Notes under the pieces: generated by a model | The model's database searches: none | The model's input: only the letters and a program-made list of their open reading frames with translations | What the model was told of the DNA's origin: nothing | Assembly: GCA_002900995.3 (NCBI GenBank) | Contig: CM035305.1 | Span: 2,340,467-2,404,466, forward strand | Length of the DNA: 64,000 nucleotides | Reading direction: 5' to 3' | Source of the DNA: Ganoderma boninense | Taxonomy: Eukaryota; Basidiomycota; Agaricomycetes; Polyporales; Polyporaceae | Made by a program: the position numbers and the translations under genes | In this document: positions 10,823-22,253 of the stretch, in pieces | Layout: every line of letters begins with the position of its first letter | How positions within the stretch are numbered: position 1 is the stretch's first letter

Positions 10823-11977
10823 TCATGATGGTACCGAAGATGCACCTCCCGAAGCTTCATCCGCCTCGCCCGTACCGGACAGCTGCCCCAGAATCTTGTC
10901 CACGATCCCCTTGAACAATGGCGCAGTCGGCGTCTTCTGATACCGCTCCAAGAGGTCGAACGACCGCCTGCTGCCGCCCTCTGCCAGCGCCGCAGACTCG
11001 CCCGGTCTCTCGACCTCCGCCGCGTCGAGCAGCGTCACGAGCTCCGTGTCGACTGGGAGGCTCCCGAGGAACGGCAGCTCCTCGCGCGTCGCCATCGCCT
11101 CCCCGCCGCCCGTGGAGAAGACGTTGCTGATCTCGCCACAGCAGGGGCAGACGTATCCGCTCATGTTCTCGATGAGCCCAAGGACAGGGAGCGCTGTCGC
11201 GCGGGTGAAGGAGAGGCACTTTGCTGCGTCGAGGAGCGCGACGGCCTGCGGCGTCGTCACGATCACCGCCGAGATGCGCGCGTGCACAGGCGCCATGTGC
11301 TCGATAAGGGAGAGATGCTCGTCCGATGTGCCTGCCGAGGAGGCGAGATGGCAGCGCGCGCAGCAGAGGGGAAGGGGGTCAGTCAGCGAAGCTCGCAACT
11401 CCAGGACAGAAGGGTCAGAGAAGCGCGATGGGAACGAGGTGGATATGGAAGCAAACGCAAAACTGCAACAAAGGAACAGCCGCAAGTGGGAAATAGACAA
11501 GGTGGTGGGGGTGCTACGGGGAAGCGGAGATTGCAATGCAAAGCTGGGCTCACCAGGAGGGGTATCGATTACAAGGTAGTCGAGCTCGCCCCATCGGACG
11601 TCGCTCAAGAACTGGCGGATCATCGCGTTCTTTTTTGGGCCTCGCCAGACGACCGAATCCTCCTTCCGTTTGAGCAGAAAGCCGACGCTCATGCATGCGA
11701 GCCGCGCCTCGCTCCCATCGGCGTACACCGGGACCCATCCGTCGCTGCTTTGGTGTACCGGATGACCATCGAGACCAAGCATTCGTGGTATTGACGGTCC
11801 AGTGAGATCGACGTCGAGTATTCCAACACGTGCCGTCGACGACGATGCACGCAGAGAAAGTGCGAGTTGGGTCGAGACGGAAGACTTCCCCACCCCGCCT
11901 TTTCCGGAGCAGACGATGATAATGTGCTTGACGGAGCGTAACCTGCGAGACACTGGGGTATCGTCTGTAGCAGTCAT
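10823..11977 (-). CDS. CFD1: Cytosolic Fe-S cluster assembly factor CFD1 (NUBP2 type)
   Basis: P-loop scaffold ATPase that, with NBP35, assembles [4Fe-4S] clusters for cytosolic and nuclear proteins. From [13 protein letters not shown] the protein goes almost at once into the deviant Walker [11 protein letters not shown] (about residues 20-29), then [10 protein letters not shown] and [29 protein letters not shown] carries the CxxC pair that binds the bridging cluster. There is no N-terminal four-Cys ferredoxin motif, which separates CFD1 from NBP35, and no mitochondrial presequence as in Ind1. The start at 11977 is chosen because the open upstream frame lacks family similarity. One intron, 11332-11553, interrupts PPG/TSDEHL. 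It is 222 bp and free of in-frame stops. The C terminus is [12 protein letters not shown]. Confidence 0.92.
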   Translation of the reverse strand: MTATDDTPVSRRLRSVKHIIIVCSGKGGVGKSSVSTQLALSLRASSSTARVGILDVDLTGPSIPRMLGLDGHPVHQSSDGWVPVYADGSEARLACMSVGFLLKRKEDSVVWRGPKKNAMIRQFLSDVRWGELDYLVIDTPPGEPSFALQSPLPRSTPTTLSISHLRLFLCCSFAFASISTSFPSRFSDPSVLELRASLTDPLPLCCARCHLASSAGTSDEHLSLIEHMAPVHARISAVIVTTPQAVALLDAAKCLSFTRATALPVLGLIENMSGYVCPCCGEISNVFSTGGGEAMATREELPFLGSLPVDTELVTLLDAAEVERPGESAALAEGGSRRSFDLLERYQKTPTAPLFKGIVDKILGQLSGTGEADEASGGASSVPS

Positions 11978-12371
11978 GTTGGCCACCTCTGGGATATGTC
12001 GAAGCGCGAGCAAGTAGAGTGCAGTCGAGTCAGCGATACTGGCATGGCGTGGTTCGGAGACGATGATTAATCGGAATGGGATCCTCCTGCAAGGTTCTCC
12101 CATATTTGGTATATGAAGCGCCCATACACAACTCGGTCTAGAACCTTCTAGAACTCGTCGGTCCACTGAGTACTTTTCTGGGCACCAGTAACGTCCAACT
12201 CCAGAGATAGGAGGGTGGACCATAGAAGCTCAATATTACAAGGAATGCCTGAGGAGATCTTGGTGGATAGCAAGGATAGCGATTACAAACGAAGTGTCCA
12301 AAATGTCAGTGCGATTCATCATACACGGAAGAGGTCGGGTCTGTAGTGCCTACGAAGCGCAGATGGTTAGC
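11978..12371. other. Spacer between CFD1 and RFC4
   Basis: About 390 bp between two minus-strand genes. It must contain the RFC4 3' UTR and the CFD1 promoter. The CFD1 reading frame stays open back to about 12223 without resembling the family. No further element was recognised. Confidence 0.5.
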
Positions 12372-13768
12372 TCAACTCCGTCGACGTGGTTCAAATGGTG
12401 CACACATTCTGCATAATCGGGCCAAGAGGCCACCAAGCTGAACGACGGTTCCCACCCCTTCCAATATCCGCATATGCGTCCAGCCAATCTCCTGCCGTTC
12501 ACAATTCAATGGTAAAGCAAGGTGGTCGGACTGCATCGACGTACCTTAATGAACTCAAGTTTGGTGTATTCCGGAATTCTGAGAGAGAGTCATTGTCAGA
12601 GATGGGATACCGTGAAGAACCAGTAAATCTTACTCGTCAAAGGTTTTGACCACTCGGAATACTGTGACTACGATGTCAACGGCACTGTAACCTTGGTCCC
12701 ACAGTTCATTAAGTCTATCCATCGCTCCATCAATATCTCCTTTCAAGCACGCGCGAATCATTGCTTGAACAGTGATCGGGTGTGGTTGGTCGCAAACTTT
12801 GAACACGTTATCCCCGGAGACGAATCCAAAACCAGACCATGTCGACTGGAGGTTGTTGATGGCTTGTCGCATGTCACCCTCAGCTGTGAAGATGAGGGCT
12901 TCGAGCCCCTCATCATTGTATTGCACCTACAACATTGAAGGTCAATACAAACACAAGTAGATCACAAAGGGCGAGGACAGACCTTTTCCATCTCGCATAT
13001 CTCCAAAAGACGTTTCAATATCTCCGTGTCACGAAGCTTTGAGTATCTGAGAATAGCACAACGACTCTGTATGGGTTCAATGATCTTGTTGGACATGTTG
13101 CAAGCAAGGGCGAAGCGAGTAGTATTGGCATAGATCTCCATGGTGCGGCGTAAGGCCTGTTGCGCACCCGCTGTCATACTGAAACTCTGGTTGGATATAG
13201 GCTACATCGTCTGTAATGGCAACTCACCTGTCGGCCTCGTCCAAAATGACAATTTTGTGGCGACCTGAAGGGAGAGTGACCTTCTTCTGTGCGAAGGCCT
13301 TGATCTTGTTCCGGACGACGTCAATGCCTCTATGGATTGCTCAGCGGACGGGTTGGGCCGAGAGTTCAGAAAACGCACCTCTCATCTGAGGCGTTCAACT
13401 CTAACACGCCTTCTTTGTATGCGTCTCCAAGAAGTTGGTGGGCTAAACAATGTATGCTTGTAGTTTTCCCGATACCTGGCATTCCCTACGGCGCATCGTC
13501 AGGGAATGCACGGTAGAGAGCAAAGATACCTACAGATATGATGATGTGAGGACAGTTCCCATCCCGCGCAATGACTTTGAGCCGCTCAATGGTGTCTGTA
13601 TTACCGACGATGTCGTCCAGGACACATGGCCGGTACTTTTCGACCCTGAGATGTGGTTGAGGATGCAGGATGGATGCGCGGATGACTTGGCACATACCAA
13701 GGAAGTTCGTAGGGGAGGGCGGTGGCCGAGCCGTTGGCGGGAGCCTTGCCTTTTGCAGCGGAGGACAT
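12372..13768 (-). CDS. RFC4: Replication factor C subunit 4 (clamp loader; human RFC2 equivalent)
   Basis: AAA+ subunit of the RFC clamp loader, which opens PCNA and loads it at primer-template junctions. The N terminus [14 protein letters not shown]...LPYELPWVEKYRP is spliced at the Trp codon (TG/G). The family box [15 protein letters not shown] is followed by Walker [10 protein letters not shown] (about 13455-13482), Walker B VILDEAD, the SRC arginine-finger motif [12 protein letters not shown], and the C-terminal collar beginning [14 protein letters not shown]. The last exons encode [11 protein letters not shown] and [15 protein letters not shown], with the stop at 12372-12374. About seven short introns split the gene. 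Similarity along its length is to yeast Rfc4 rather than Rfc2, 3 or 5. Two ACGCGT boxes lie 45-61 bp upstream. Confidence 0.94.
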
Positions 13769-14183
13769 GGCGGTCGACGGCGAGGATGGCTTGTCGCGGT
13801 CGTGACTGCTCGACGCGTGACGGACGCGTCAGGATGTGACAGACACGTTACGTTACGTCTAAGAGGACTCAGTCGGTCACGGCCACTGCCATGCGCCTGG
13901 CCTCGCACTTGGCTGAGGGCTGGTCTCTAGATCACTCAGCTGGCCTACTCTCGCCCTCCACGACGCCCCCCGACGACCCTTGCCCCTCTGCTTTCCCTCT
14001 AAATCTCCTTGACGCCCCCCTGGATATCTTGCAGCCGCGAATCACGGCTATCCTCTTGCCAGCGTGCTTCCTACTTCACGGAGAAAGAGGGCTTCCCACT
14101 CTCCAACTCATGCCGTTTTCTAGCTTGCGAGGTCATTAGGTCCAACCCTCCTCTATCTTGCGCTTTTATACGGGTTTTGCGCC
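13769..14183. other. Divergent promoter, RFC4 (-) and P450 (+)
   Basis: About 415 bp shared upstream region of two divergent genes. The RFC4 side holds the ACGCGT pair and two nearby repeats of acgtta/cgttac (about 13846-13857). The P450 side is pyrimidine-rich with no clear TATA box. Confidence 0.5.
13813..13829 (-). promoter_or_regulatory. Paired MluI cell-cycle boxes (ACGCGT) upstream of RFC4
   Basis: ACGCGT occurs at 13813-13818 and 13824-13829, 11 bp apart (about one helical turn) and 45-61 bp before the RFC4 start. In yeasts this motif binds the MBF (Swi6/Mbp1-type) factor and drives G1/S transcription of replication genes. The motif also turns up elsewhere in this GC-rich window, so only the spacing and the target gene make the case. 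Confidence 0.5.
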
Positions 14184-15981
14184 ATGTCTGTGGAAGACCT
14201 TGTCACTCACATCCCACCTGCTTCTGGACCTGTCGGCCTGGTGACCCAGTCCCCGCTTGCGTTCGCCCTTGTCCTCGTCGGACTCTACTGGGTGCACAAA
14301 TTTATCCGTGGCATTGATGTGTCCCGACCTCCTCTCGTGTCGTATTGGATACCATGGGTCGGAAACGCCATAGAGCTGGGGAAGGACCCTGATGGGTTCT
14401 TCAGCAATATGACGTATGTTTCCTTCCCATATTTCCTGCACAACGGGTTCCAAATTTAAGTATAGGAAGATACATGGTCCCATATTTCGCGTCAAAACTC
14501 TAGGTCAAGAGATGACATTCGTGACGTCAGCGCCAGTGCGTATTTCTCTGTACACATGAGGATTTATCATTATTTCTGAACTTTCCTCAGCTCATCGGTC
14601 AAGTGTATCGTGATTCGCAGGTATTTGCGGCAGTTGCGACTTAAGCTTGGACGTAGTCATTGAAACGTTTCTCAGAGTTTCGACTTCCTCGCCGTCCGCA
14701 TCGAAATGGGCCGAGAGGTGTTTGCTATCAGAGACACAATCGGAGCTTCTCCGTACATGCTGGACACCTACATGCCTTCCCTTCACCATGCGCTCCTTCC
14801 CAGGACCATTGGGCCTATGGTGTCCACGTACCTCACCAGCATTCACGACACACTACTTGGTGTCATCTCCAGCATGGATGGTGCTTCGGGTCCTTTAAAG
14901 ACGTTTATCATCCCCCCCGCATACCGTGCAGGCGCTCACGCAGCATTTGGCCCCGACTTCCCCGCGGAGAAAACTTGGCAAGCATTCCAAACGTTCGACG
15001 GGAGCTTCCCCATGCTTAGCGCAGGCTTGCCAAAATTTATTCTGCGGAAACCGCTGAAGGCATGGGACGACGTAATTGATGTTGTTGAAGAGTACCTCGT
15101 GGAGAATGAAGATCATCTCGAGGATTTGGGACCATTCGTGCAGGTAGCGATCGATGGACGCCGAGACAACTGGGTAAGTTCCTGTCTCGCCCTTTCATGT
15201 GCAACATCTTGACATCCTCTCGGTCCGAACCCAGACGAGCCGTGACATCGCGACTGTCCTCGCCGTTCAACTGTGGGCAATCGAAGCCAATGTAATGTGG
15301 GCCACGTACTGGCTTATCGCTGAGCTTCTTCAACAACCCGAAGGCCTCACACCCCTCGTAGTTGAGTTGGACGGCGTCCGTAAGCAGTGGCTAGCTGCCC
15401 ATCCCTCGAGGACCGTGGGGCCGGCTTTCTTCGACGAAGTGATCGTATCAAGTCCCGAGCGCGTCCCACTGTTGACGTCTGCCATCCAGGAGACCCTCCG
15501 TTACCGCAGCTCTGTATTTTCTATGCGTCGCGTAGCCACCCCGGTGACTCTAGGAGGCTACCAGCTGAGGCCGGGTGAAAAGGTCATTTGCGCAACCAGG
15601 CAGGTGCACCTTGACGATGAGATCCACGCTGGGGCGGAAGAATTTGATATTCGCCGGTACTTGGACCCTCTACGGCCTCTCAAGGATGGAAAGCTAGTTC
15701 CCAATCATTCTATGCCATTCGGTGGTGGGGTGTCAATGTGCGAGGGCAGGCACGTATAGTGACACCTTCTATCGCTGGGTCGTTGTGCTGACCGCGGCGC
15801 TGACAGGCACATGGCGATGATCGAGCTCAGACTCTTCATTGCGATTTTGTTGACGTACGGAGCTCTGGAGATAGACGAGGGCTGCACGACGCGCCCCGAA
15901 GTCCTCCGGGAAAGGATGGGGCTGGGCATCATGCATCCGAAGGGAGACATGGACGTCATTCTCAGAAAGAGGAAGCTGTAG
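14184..15981 (+). CDS. Cytochrome P450, CYP7/CYP8-like
   Basis: Membrane-anchored haem-thiolate enzyme. The protein begins with a short lumenal stretch and one N-terminal transmembrane helix (about residues 20-40), then the Pro-rich hinge DVSRPPLVSYWIPWVGNA. ETLRYRSS supplies the ExxR motif of helix K (about 15490). The haem loop PFGGGVSMCEGRH (about 15715-15755) fits FxxGxxxCxGR, with an intron directly after. The I-helix region (AVQLWAIEANVMWATYW, about 15262-15312) has no AGxDT motif. Instead it resembles the LWA..N..P/A..W pattern of CYP7/CYP8 (sterol 7-alpha-hydroxylase and prostacyclin synthase families). Introns lie near 14416-14460, 14538-14590, 14609-14676, 15174-15234 and 15752-15806. 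Length is near the usual 500 residues. The substrate is unknown. Confidence 0.88.
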
Positions 15982-16349
15982 ACGTTGCTGTTCTGAACCC
16001 TACGCTCTGATTATTCGTCGAGGACTGGCATGTATATCGTCTATACCCATCCTTTCTGTATATCCCTCTTGTTTCGAGCTGCGTTTCTGCTCGTCGGTGG
16101 CAAATGTGAGACCACAAATTTTCCAAACCGGATCGTGGTGATTGGCTCGGGGGAAGGAGGCTCAGCGTGACCTCTGCACGTCTGCGTCACAGTGACAGTC
16201 GCGGCGGTCACATGGGCAGCCAGCAAGCACGCCTTGGCCTCTCTGGCCACAGTCTTGCCCTTGACTGCCAAGTACTGGGACTTTGTTCCTCCCGGTCTCT
16301 CGCATTCGCTATCATCCTCTGCTCGTCTTCTATGCGGCTATAGCGCGCC
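15982..16349. other. Spacer between P450 and seryl-tRNA synthetase
   Basis: About 370 bp between two plus-strand genes. It probably holds the P450 3' UTR and the synthetase promoter. No TATA box, repeat or RNA gene was recognised. Confidence 0.45.
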
Positions 16350-17972
16350 ATGTTTATGGGTCATGCTTCGTCTCACTGGGTGCGCAATGCATGCCTGAAG
16401 CGTTCCTGTCGTGAGTAGAAAGACAATCAATACGCTGCCCAAACTGATGATTTAAGAGGTGTTAAGGCTCAAAGCCTACTCTACCGCGCCAGCGCGCAAC
16501 ACCGCCGCAGCTAGCCTTCCCAAACCCAGGCTGGACTACAAGGATATCTCCGAAAACGTCGTTTTCAAGTCCCACAACGCCTTCAATCGAAAGGCACCTG
16601 TCCCGCTGGGTGCAATCACCAGAGTCGCGGCCCTTTATGAGGAGCAGAAGGGTGTATCGCAGGCTCTGAATGCCAAGAGGCACGAACGTTCCGTCGTCGG
16701 TGAGCGGATACGTACTCTCGCCAAGGACCCGGAGATGAAGCGGACTGCGCTGGCTCAGGCGCAGGTGCTCAAGGCCGAGATCGCTGGGCTAGAAGAAGCC
16801 GCCACGAAACTCGAAGACGACCTGCAAGCACTTGCTCTTACCATTCCCAATGACACGCACCCTGATGTCCCCATTGGCCCTGAGTCTGTCGCCGTCACAT
16901 TGTCTACCCATGGCCCGGAACCTCTCCCTGCCTCCCCCATACGTGACCACGTCGCGATATGCCGCGCGCTGGATCTTTTGGACCTCGAGTCTGGGGCGCT
17001 GACCACGGGCTCTTCGTGGTACTACCTCAAGAACGAAGGTGCACTCCTTGAGCTCGCGCTGACCAACTATGCGCTGAGCATCGCGATGAAACATGGGTTC
17101 ACTCCGGTCACGACTCCGGACGTCGTCCGTTCGGATATCGCGCATCGGTGCGGCTTCCAGCCTCGTGACCCTGCTGACGGCGCGTCGTCGCAAATGTACT
17201 ACCTCGCACAGACAGCGGACTCTGACTCCACCGCTGCCCACAACCATCCGGAACTCGTACTGGCGGGGACGGCCGAGATCCCGCTTGCTGGAATGTTCGC
17301 GAACAAGATATGGTCGGGAAGCGAACTGCCTCTGAAGGTGGTCGGGCTGGGGCATGCGTTTCGTGCGGAGGCTGGGGCCAGAGGGGCAGATACGAGAGGC
17401 CTCTATCGTGTGCACCAGTTCACCAAGCTGGAGCTGTTCGTCGTTTCCGATGCAGAGTCGAGCGGGGCGATGATGGAGGAAATGCGGCAGATGCAGGCCA
17501 AGATTTTCGAGGGTCTTGGGCTGTCCTTCAGGTATGTTCTTGGATTATCTCAAGCTGATGGTGGCGTTGTGAAACGTATACTAGGGTGCTGGATATGCCC
17601 ACGGAGGAGCTGGGCGCGAGCGCGTACCGCAAGTATGATGCTGAAGCTTGGATGCCTGGCCGCGGGAGCTGGGGCGAGATCTCGTCAACGTCGAATTGCA
17701 CAGACTACCAAGCCCGCCGCCTACACATCAGATACCGTCGACAAACGTCGGCCACAGGAACGCCACATCCTGTGGAGCCGGCACAAGCAACCGTCCCGTT
17801 CGCACACACACTGAATGGGACGGCTGCGGCTATTCCACGCCTGATCGTCGCCCTTGTCGAGAATGGAGCGGTCTTTGATGATGCGGGGAATATTGTTGGC
17901 TTGAGGCTTCCCCGGGCGTTGCAGGCATTCTGGGTGGGGGGCAGTGCACGGGGGATAATTCAATGGGCATAG
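16350..17972 (+). CDS. DIA4: Seryl-tRNA synthetase, mitochondrial type
   Basis: Class II synthetase charging tRNA-Ser in mitochondria. Three exons: 16350-16410, 16457-17531 and 17585-17972. Exon 1 gives a Met-start, Arg/Lys/Ser-containing presequence (HASSHWVRNACLKRSC) that leads in frame into VLRLKAYSTAPARN, a plausible mitochondrial targeting signal. The N-terminal tRNA-binding coiled coil covers about residues 75-145. The catalytic core then shows LVLAGTAEIPLAGMF, motif 2 with HAFRAEAG...GLYRVHQFTKLE, GRGSWGEISSTSNCTDYQ, and motif 3 LNGTAAAIPRLIVALVEN. The sequence is of the bacterial/organellar type rather than the eukaryotic cytosolic one. Without exon 1 the second exon would begin with GTG, which supports the spliced start. 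Confidence 0.9.
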
Positions 17973-18412
17973 GAGATTGGTTCTTTGGATACTGGCCCCT
18001 GCACAGTTTTCGGTATACGCACAGGCTAGGGTTAATGGATTGACCACTACTCGTTCAGAACGGGTGAACCAACTGACTATATGCCTGATACCGATTGCGT
18101 GGTTGTTCGCTTCATCCGAGGACCGATACAGAGACGTCATGAACTCTGGAGGGCAGATAGGATGCCACACATCTGTGCCTGTGGCAGGCGTATGACGTAC
18201 GTACACGACGGTGACGACGATGCGTGGAGAGCGTGCGCATGGATGTTGTGGACAAGAGCGGGAGGCGGATAAGCGGGATGGGCCCGGGCGCTCGGGAGGA
18301 CGAGCAGAGCGACTGGACGTCACTTGTGTCACTGTCCTTCGAGCATGTCCGGGCGGTGTCTCCGACGCAGCGACTCTCTCCTCTTGCCCTCCTCCTCCTC
18401 ACATCCGTGGCC
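17973..18412. other. Spacer between SerRS and VHS-domain gene
   Basis: About 440 bp. The end nearest 18412 is pyrimidine-rich (tctctcctcttgccctcctcc at about 18363-18400), as before other starts in this window. A 203-codon antisense frame (17721-18332) overlaps the synthetase 3' end and has no recognisable product. Confidence 0.45.
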
Positions 18413-20428
18413 ATGACATCCCTCTACAAGCAGGCCTACTCTGCCTTCCTCAACGAGAAGCCTCGCGTACGCTGCTGTTCCGTTTTGTGGGTCTATCTGC
18501 TTTCCGATAACCCGCTTTCCACAGTCCTCTACAACAGAGTGGGTCGAGATCCTCACATCCAGCAGTTATGAGGGCGAGGCCTACGACGGGTGCGCTTTTA
18601 TTGTGGCGCATTCATTTACGATCTCACAGGGATCCTCGTAGCATCCCCGAGATTGTGGAATCCATCGATATCCAGGCTACTGGGTGAGCTCCATGTCTCG
18701 GTCGTGGGGGCTCATCTAAACAGTTCTTAGGCCGGCAGAGGCTGCACGAGCCATTCGAAAGAAGATCAAGCATGGTGACCCGCATGCGCAATACCGTGCC
18801 CTTCACGTACGTGTCGGAGCCATTGGCTCCGCAAGTCATTCCTACTCACCGTCACTTAGATACTGAAAGCGTTAATTGAGAACGGCGGCCCCAAGATCCA
18901 GAGTAAGTGCCATGTGATTATTGAAGCTTAGTGAGGCAATCAAAGGTTAACGGCAATGCTACATAGGCTCCTTCAACGACCATATGCTTCTCGACGCGAT
19001 TAAGCACCTCGCCGCTGACCCCGCGACGGACCACAAGGTCAAGAAGAAGCTTGTATCCGTCCTCGTGGGGTGGCGTCGCCAGTTCGCCGACGATCCTTCG
19101 ATGCAATATGTCGCCAAACTTTACGACCAGTGTAAGCTTGCGCAGGCGGATCGCGTTAGTGCTGACAAGCGGGCGATGGACGGAGTAAACGTGGGTATGG
19201 GGTTGGATGCCGACTTTATGGAGAAGAAGAGGAAGGAAGAGGCCGCGAGGAAGAAGAAAGAGGAGGAGAAACGACAGGCCAAAGAAGACAAGGAAAGGAG
19301 AAAGCGTGAAGAGGAAGAGCGGAGACGAAATGGGGCACGGGCAAAGACGAAAAGAAAGCCATTCAATTTCGAACAGGTGTGCTCGGTCTCATGTGTTGTT
19401 CCTACAAGCGTGAACTCATTGCGACCTAGGAGAAACCCCAAATTTTGACCGCCATTGCAAACGCGTCACAAGCTGCTAGCAACCTTGTCAATGCGATGAC
19501 AGTAAGCCATTTACTCGGCGTATTCTAGAACCTCTGCTTATACATTTGCAGCTCGTGAACCCTCAGCAAGAGAGCTACGAAACAAACGAGCGTGTCCAGG
19601 AGTGTTTAGCTCATGTTAAGCAAGTTCGGAAGCAGATCGTCCGTTATGTTCAAGTGAGGTTTCGTTGAAAGCATCCTGATTAGCTCTCTCTAACGTCAGT
19701 TCATAGTTGGTGGAGAACGAGGATATGATCGGTGTCCTCATTGAGACCAACGACCGTATTATTGCTGCAATTGAGAACTATGATCTAGTGAGACTCGCGC
19801 CTATCGAACATGTGGCCGAAACTAAATGCTTGTCCTAGCTCACCAAACCGGATACCTCTGAAGCTCAAGTCAAGGAAATTCAGGAGGGCCTTGCTGCGGC
19901 CAAGATCTCCTCCAGCGAACTTGGCAAGCTCCAAGACAAACAACGCGCAGCCATCAACCGGTCCATTGGTCGTTCAGGTTCTAGCATGAACCCCGGTTCT
20001 GGCGACGACAGTCCTACAAGCCCCACCAGCCCTTCATACGTGCATCCTGACCTCCAAGATATCCAGTTCGGAGCGCTTGGCGCCGAGCAGAGGTAAATTT
20101 TATTCCAGGCTCGCCGCCACTTTGGTTTTTTACATTCTGGATGATCTGCCACAGGAACCTGCCGCCACCTATGCGACCCACTGCAGCCCGCCGAACTTCC
20201 TCAGATAACGATGGCGCGTATGGTCGTGGTTCCCTCTCGGACTACAGTGATTACCAGTCTTCAGACGAAGAAACACACAAACGAGCCGGACCCTCTTCGC
20301 GGTCACAGTCCCGCCGTCGTGGTTATGTCGACGTTTCGGACAACGAATCGTCGAACGACGTGCGCCGTGATCCCAAGCAAGGCCTACTGCAGGAGGAAGA
20401 CCCGTTTGCCGACCCATTTGCAGACTAG
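18413..20428 (+). CDS. VHS/GAT-domain endocytic adaptor (Lsb5-like)
   Basis: Likely links ubiquitinated cargo, actin regulators and clathrin at endocytic or endosomal membranes. The start MTSLYKQAYSAFLNEKPR is followed by a VHS domain spread over small exons: SSTTEWVEILTSSSYEGEAY, then IPEIVESIDIQATG, AIRKKIKHGDPHAQYRALHI, LKALIENGGPKIQ, then the long exon from 18967. A highly charged Glu/Lys/Arg coiled segment follows (about 19215-19360). A GAT-like three-helix region comes next (ANASQAASNLVNAMTLV, ETNERVQECLAHVKQVRK, LIETNDRIIAAIENYDLL), then a Ser-rich disordered tail. The last residues are EEDPFADPFAD, giving two DPF motifs of the kind that bind the AP-2 alpha appendage. About ten introns. 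An acceptor at CCTCGTAG is needed to keep the VHS frame. Confidence 0.85.
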
Positions 20429-20716
20429 ATTCATATCAAGACTACAATCCTGCTGTGTGCTGTGGGGGAGGGAACTAATAAAACGTTCAAGGGCGAAGTC
20501 TATTTTTGCATGTATCAGTGGCATCTTTGTTATTTGCTTTATCATATCTTCGCTCGCGAGAGCTGTATCCTCGGTATCCCAATGTCTCTGTTTCCCATAG
20601 TGTATGCATATCATGTATACACCATTTCAAATGGACCAAATTCCCATCGAGCCACCCGTTAAGGTGCACGCCGGGCAGGCGAGCATTGCAGAGCATTCCT
20701 GAATAGCTCCATAGAC

Positions 20717-21990
20717 TCATCGTTTGCGCTCGACGCGCCACTTATACTCTTTAGGCTTCCAGGTCTTCTCGTCGGCCTTCTTAGGTCTAGGCGTATCTTC
20801 CTCATCCTCGTCGTCGCCGTCCTCATCGACCTTCTCCACCCCCCTAAGCTTCCTTGACGCGCCCTTAGCCATGAGGAGCTTTTGCATCTCAAGTTCGCGT
20901 TCGGCATAACGAAGCTGCCTATCGCGGATAAGCCGGGCGGAGAGCTCTTTGAGCAGTCGGGAGCGATGCTCCTGTATGAAGCATCAATTAGTCCCGAACC
21001 CAGCTCTCAAACATGAATCATGAAAGACCCACCTGCTTCGCCTCCGTGCTCCCCAAAGAGTCGTCAAGGGTCCTGTCTTCTCCCACTTCCGCCGCGCCCT
21101 TCGACTTCCTTCGCTTCCGCTTCGTCTCCTCCGGCAGCTTCCAGCCCAGATCAATCTCGACTGCCTGCCTCACGTCCATGAGGTCGTCTTCCTGCGAATT
21201 CGAAGCCCGTCCACTTGCGGACGCACGCTGCAGCGCTGTTGCGCGGACGTGTCATCCTCGCCGCCCTATAGCCTATGTGAACGAGCGTTAGGGCGCACCT
21301 TCAGCCTCATCCTCGGCGAACAGGACGTGAGTCCCTTCTTGCTCGTGCTATGCGCCTTCCGCCGTGCTTTCCTGGGCGCCGGGGGGATAACACCCGCCTC
21401 GCGGAGCACGTCAAGCTCGTGATTGTCGAGCTCGTCTTCCGCGGTAGCAACGTCTTCTGATGGTGCTGAGCAGGGCTGCACGAGGTTCGCAAGTTGGCTG
21501 AGCTGGGCCTTGAGCCGGTCTATTTTCTGGAAAGGCCAAGGTTCAATACCGGCCCCGGGAAAGAGGAGACACAGCGGCGGCGTTCACACACCTTCAGTCC
21601 CGTGGCTCTCATGGTGCGCAGGTAATTTTCATCTTGCGTCTTGAGCACTTTCACTATATCCGTAGGCAGTGCTTCGTTCCCTCTGCTTTGGACGTGCACG
21701 CCGCGCTATTGAATGCGGCGCGAGGGTGGGGTGAGGTGTGGGGTGCTGCTCTGAGGTGAACTGCGACATACCTCCGTCCTCTGCCGAGTCATCGCGAAGT
21801 AGAACTCATCCTTATTCCTGGCTGCGGCCTTCTCCCGCAGACGGTTGATCCTATCCTGCTTCGAGTGGTAATCCCGAGCACGAAGCACATAGTCCTTATG
21901 CTTCTCGAGGATGCCCAGCCGCGTGCGGTGAGAAAGCTGAGATCGCTCCTTGTGGGAGCGCCTGTGGAGAGAATTCTTGAGAGAGGACAT
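20717..21990 (-). CDS. UTP11: U3 snoRNP protein UTP11
   Basis: Component of the small-subunit processome needed for 18S rRNA maturation in the nucleolus. The N terminus [18 protein letters not shown]...[19 protein letters not shown] is the family hallmark, followed by [14 protein letters not shown]. The exon near 21600-21700 encodes [19 protein letters not shown]. Later exons carry [12 protein letters not shown] and a basic/acidic middle. The last exon encodes [18 protein letters not shown], an acidic cluster, and ends [11 protein letters not shown], the basic end typical of Utp11. The stop is at 20717-20719. At least four introns are needed. Length and ends match the family. Confidence 0.9.
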
Positions 21991-22253
21991 GGAGGCAAGC
22001 AGAGGCCGGAGGGGTTAGGTCGAGAGGCGAGATGGTGAGTGCAAAGGAGCAAGCTCGGCTCGAGGCTGAGAGATCGAAAACGGGCGTATGGGCGTCTCTC
22101 CAAATTCCTCGCCCACGGCCCGAGGAGCCGCAGTCATAGCCGTATACACCACCCAGCAATTTCAGGAGAGTACATTGGCGTGATGTACACATTAGCAACT
22201 ACGACTGGTCCCAGACGGTCGGGACATACAAGGGTACAGGCCACGGACAATGT

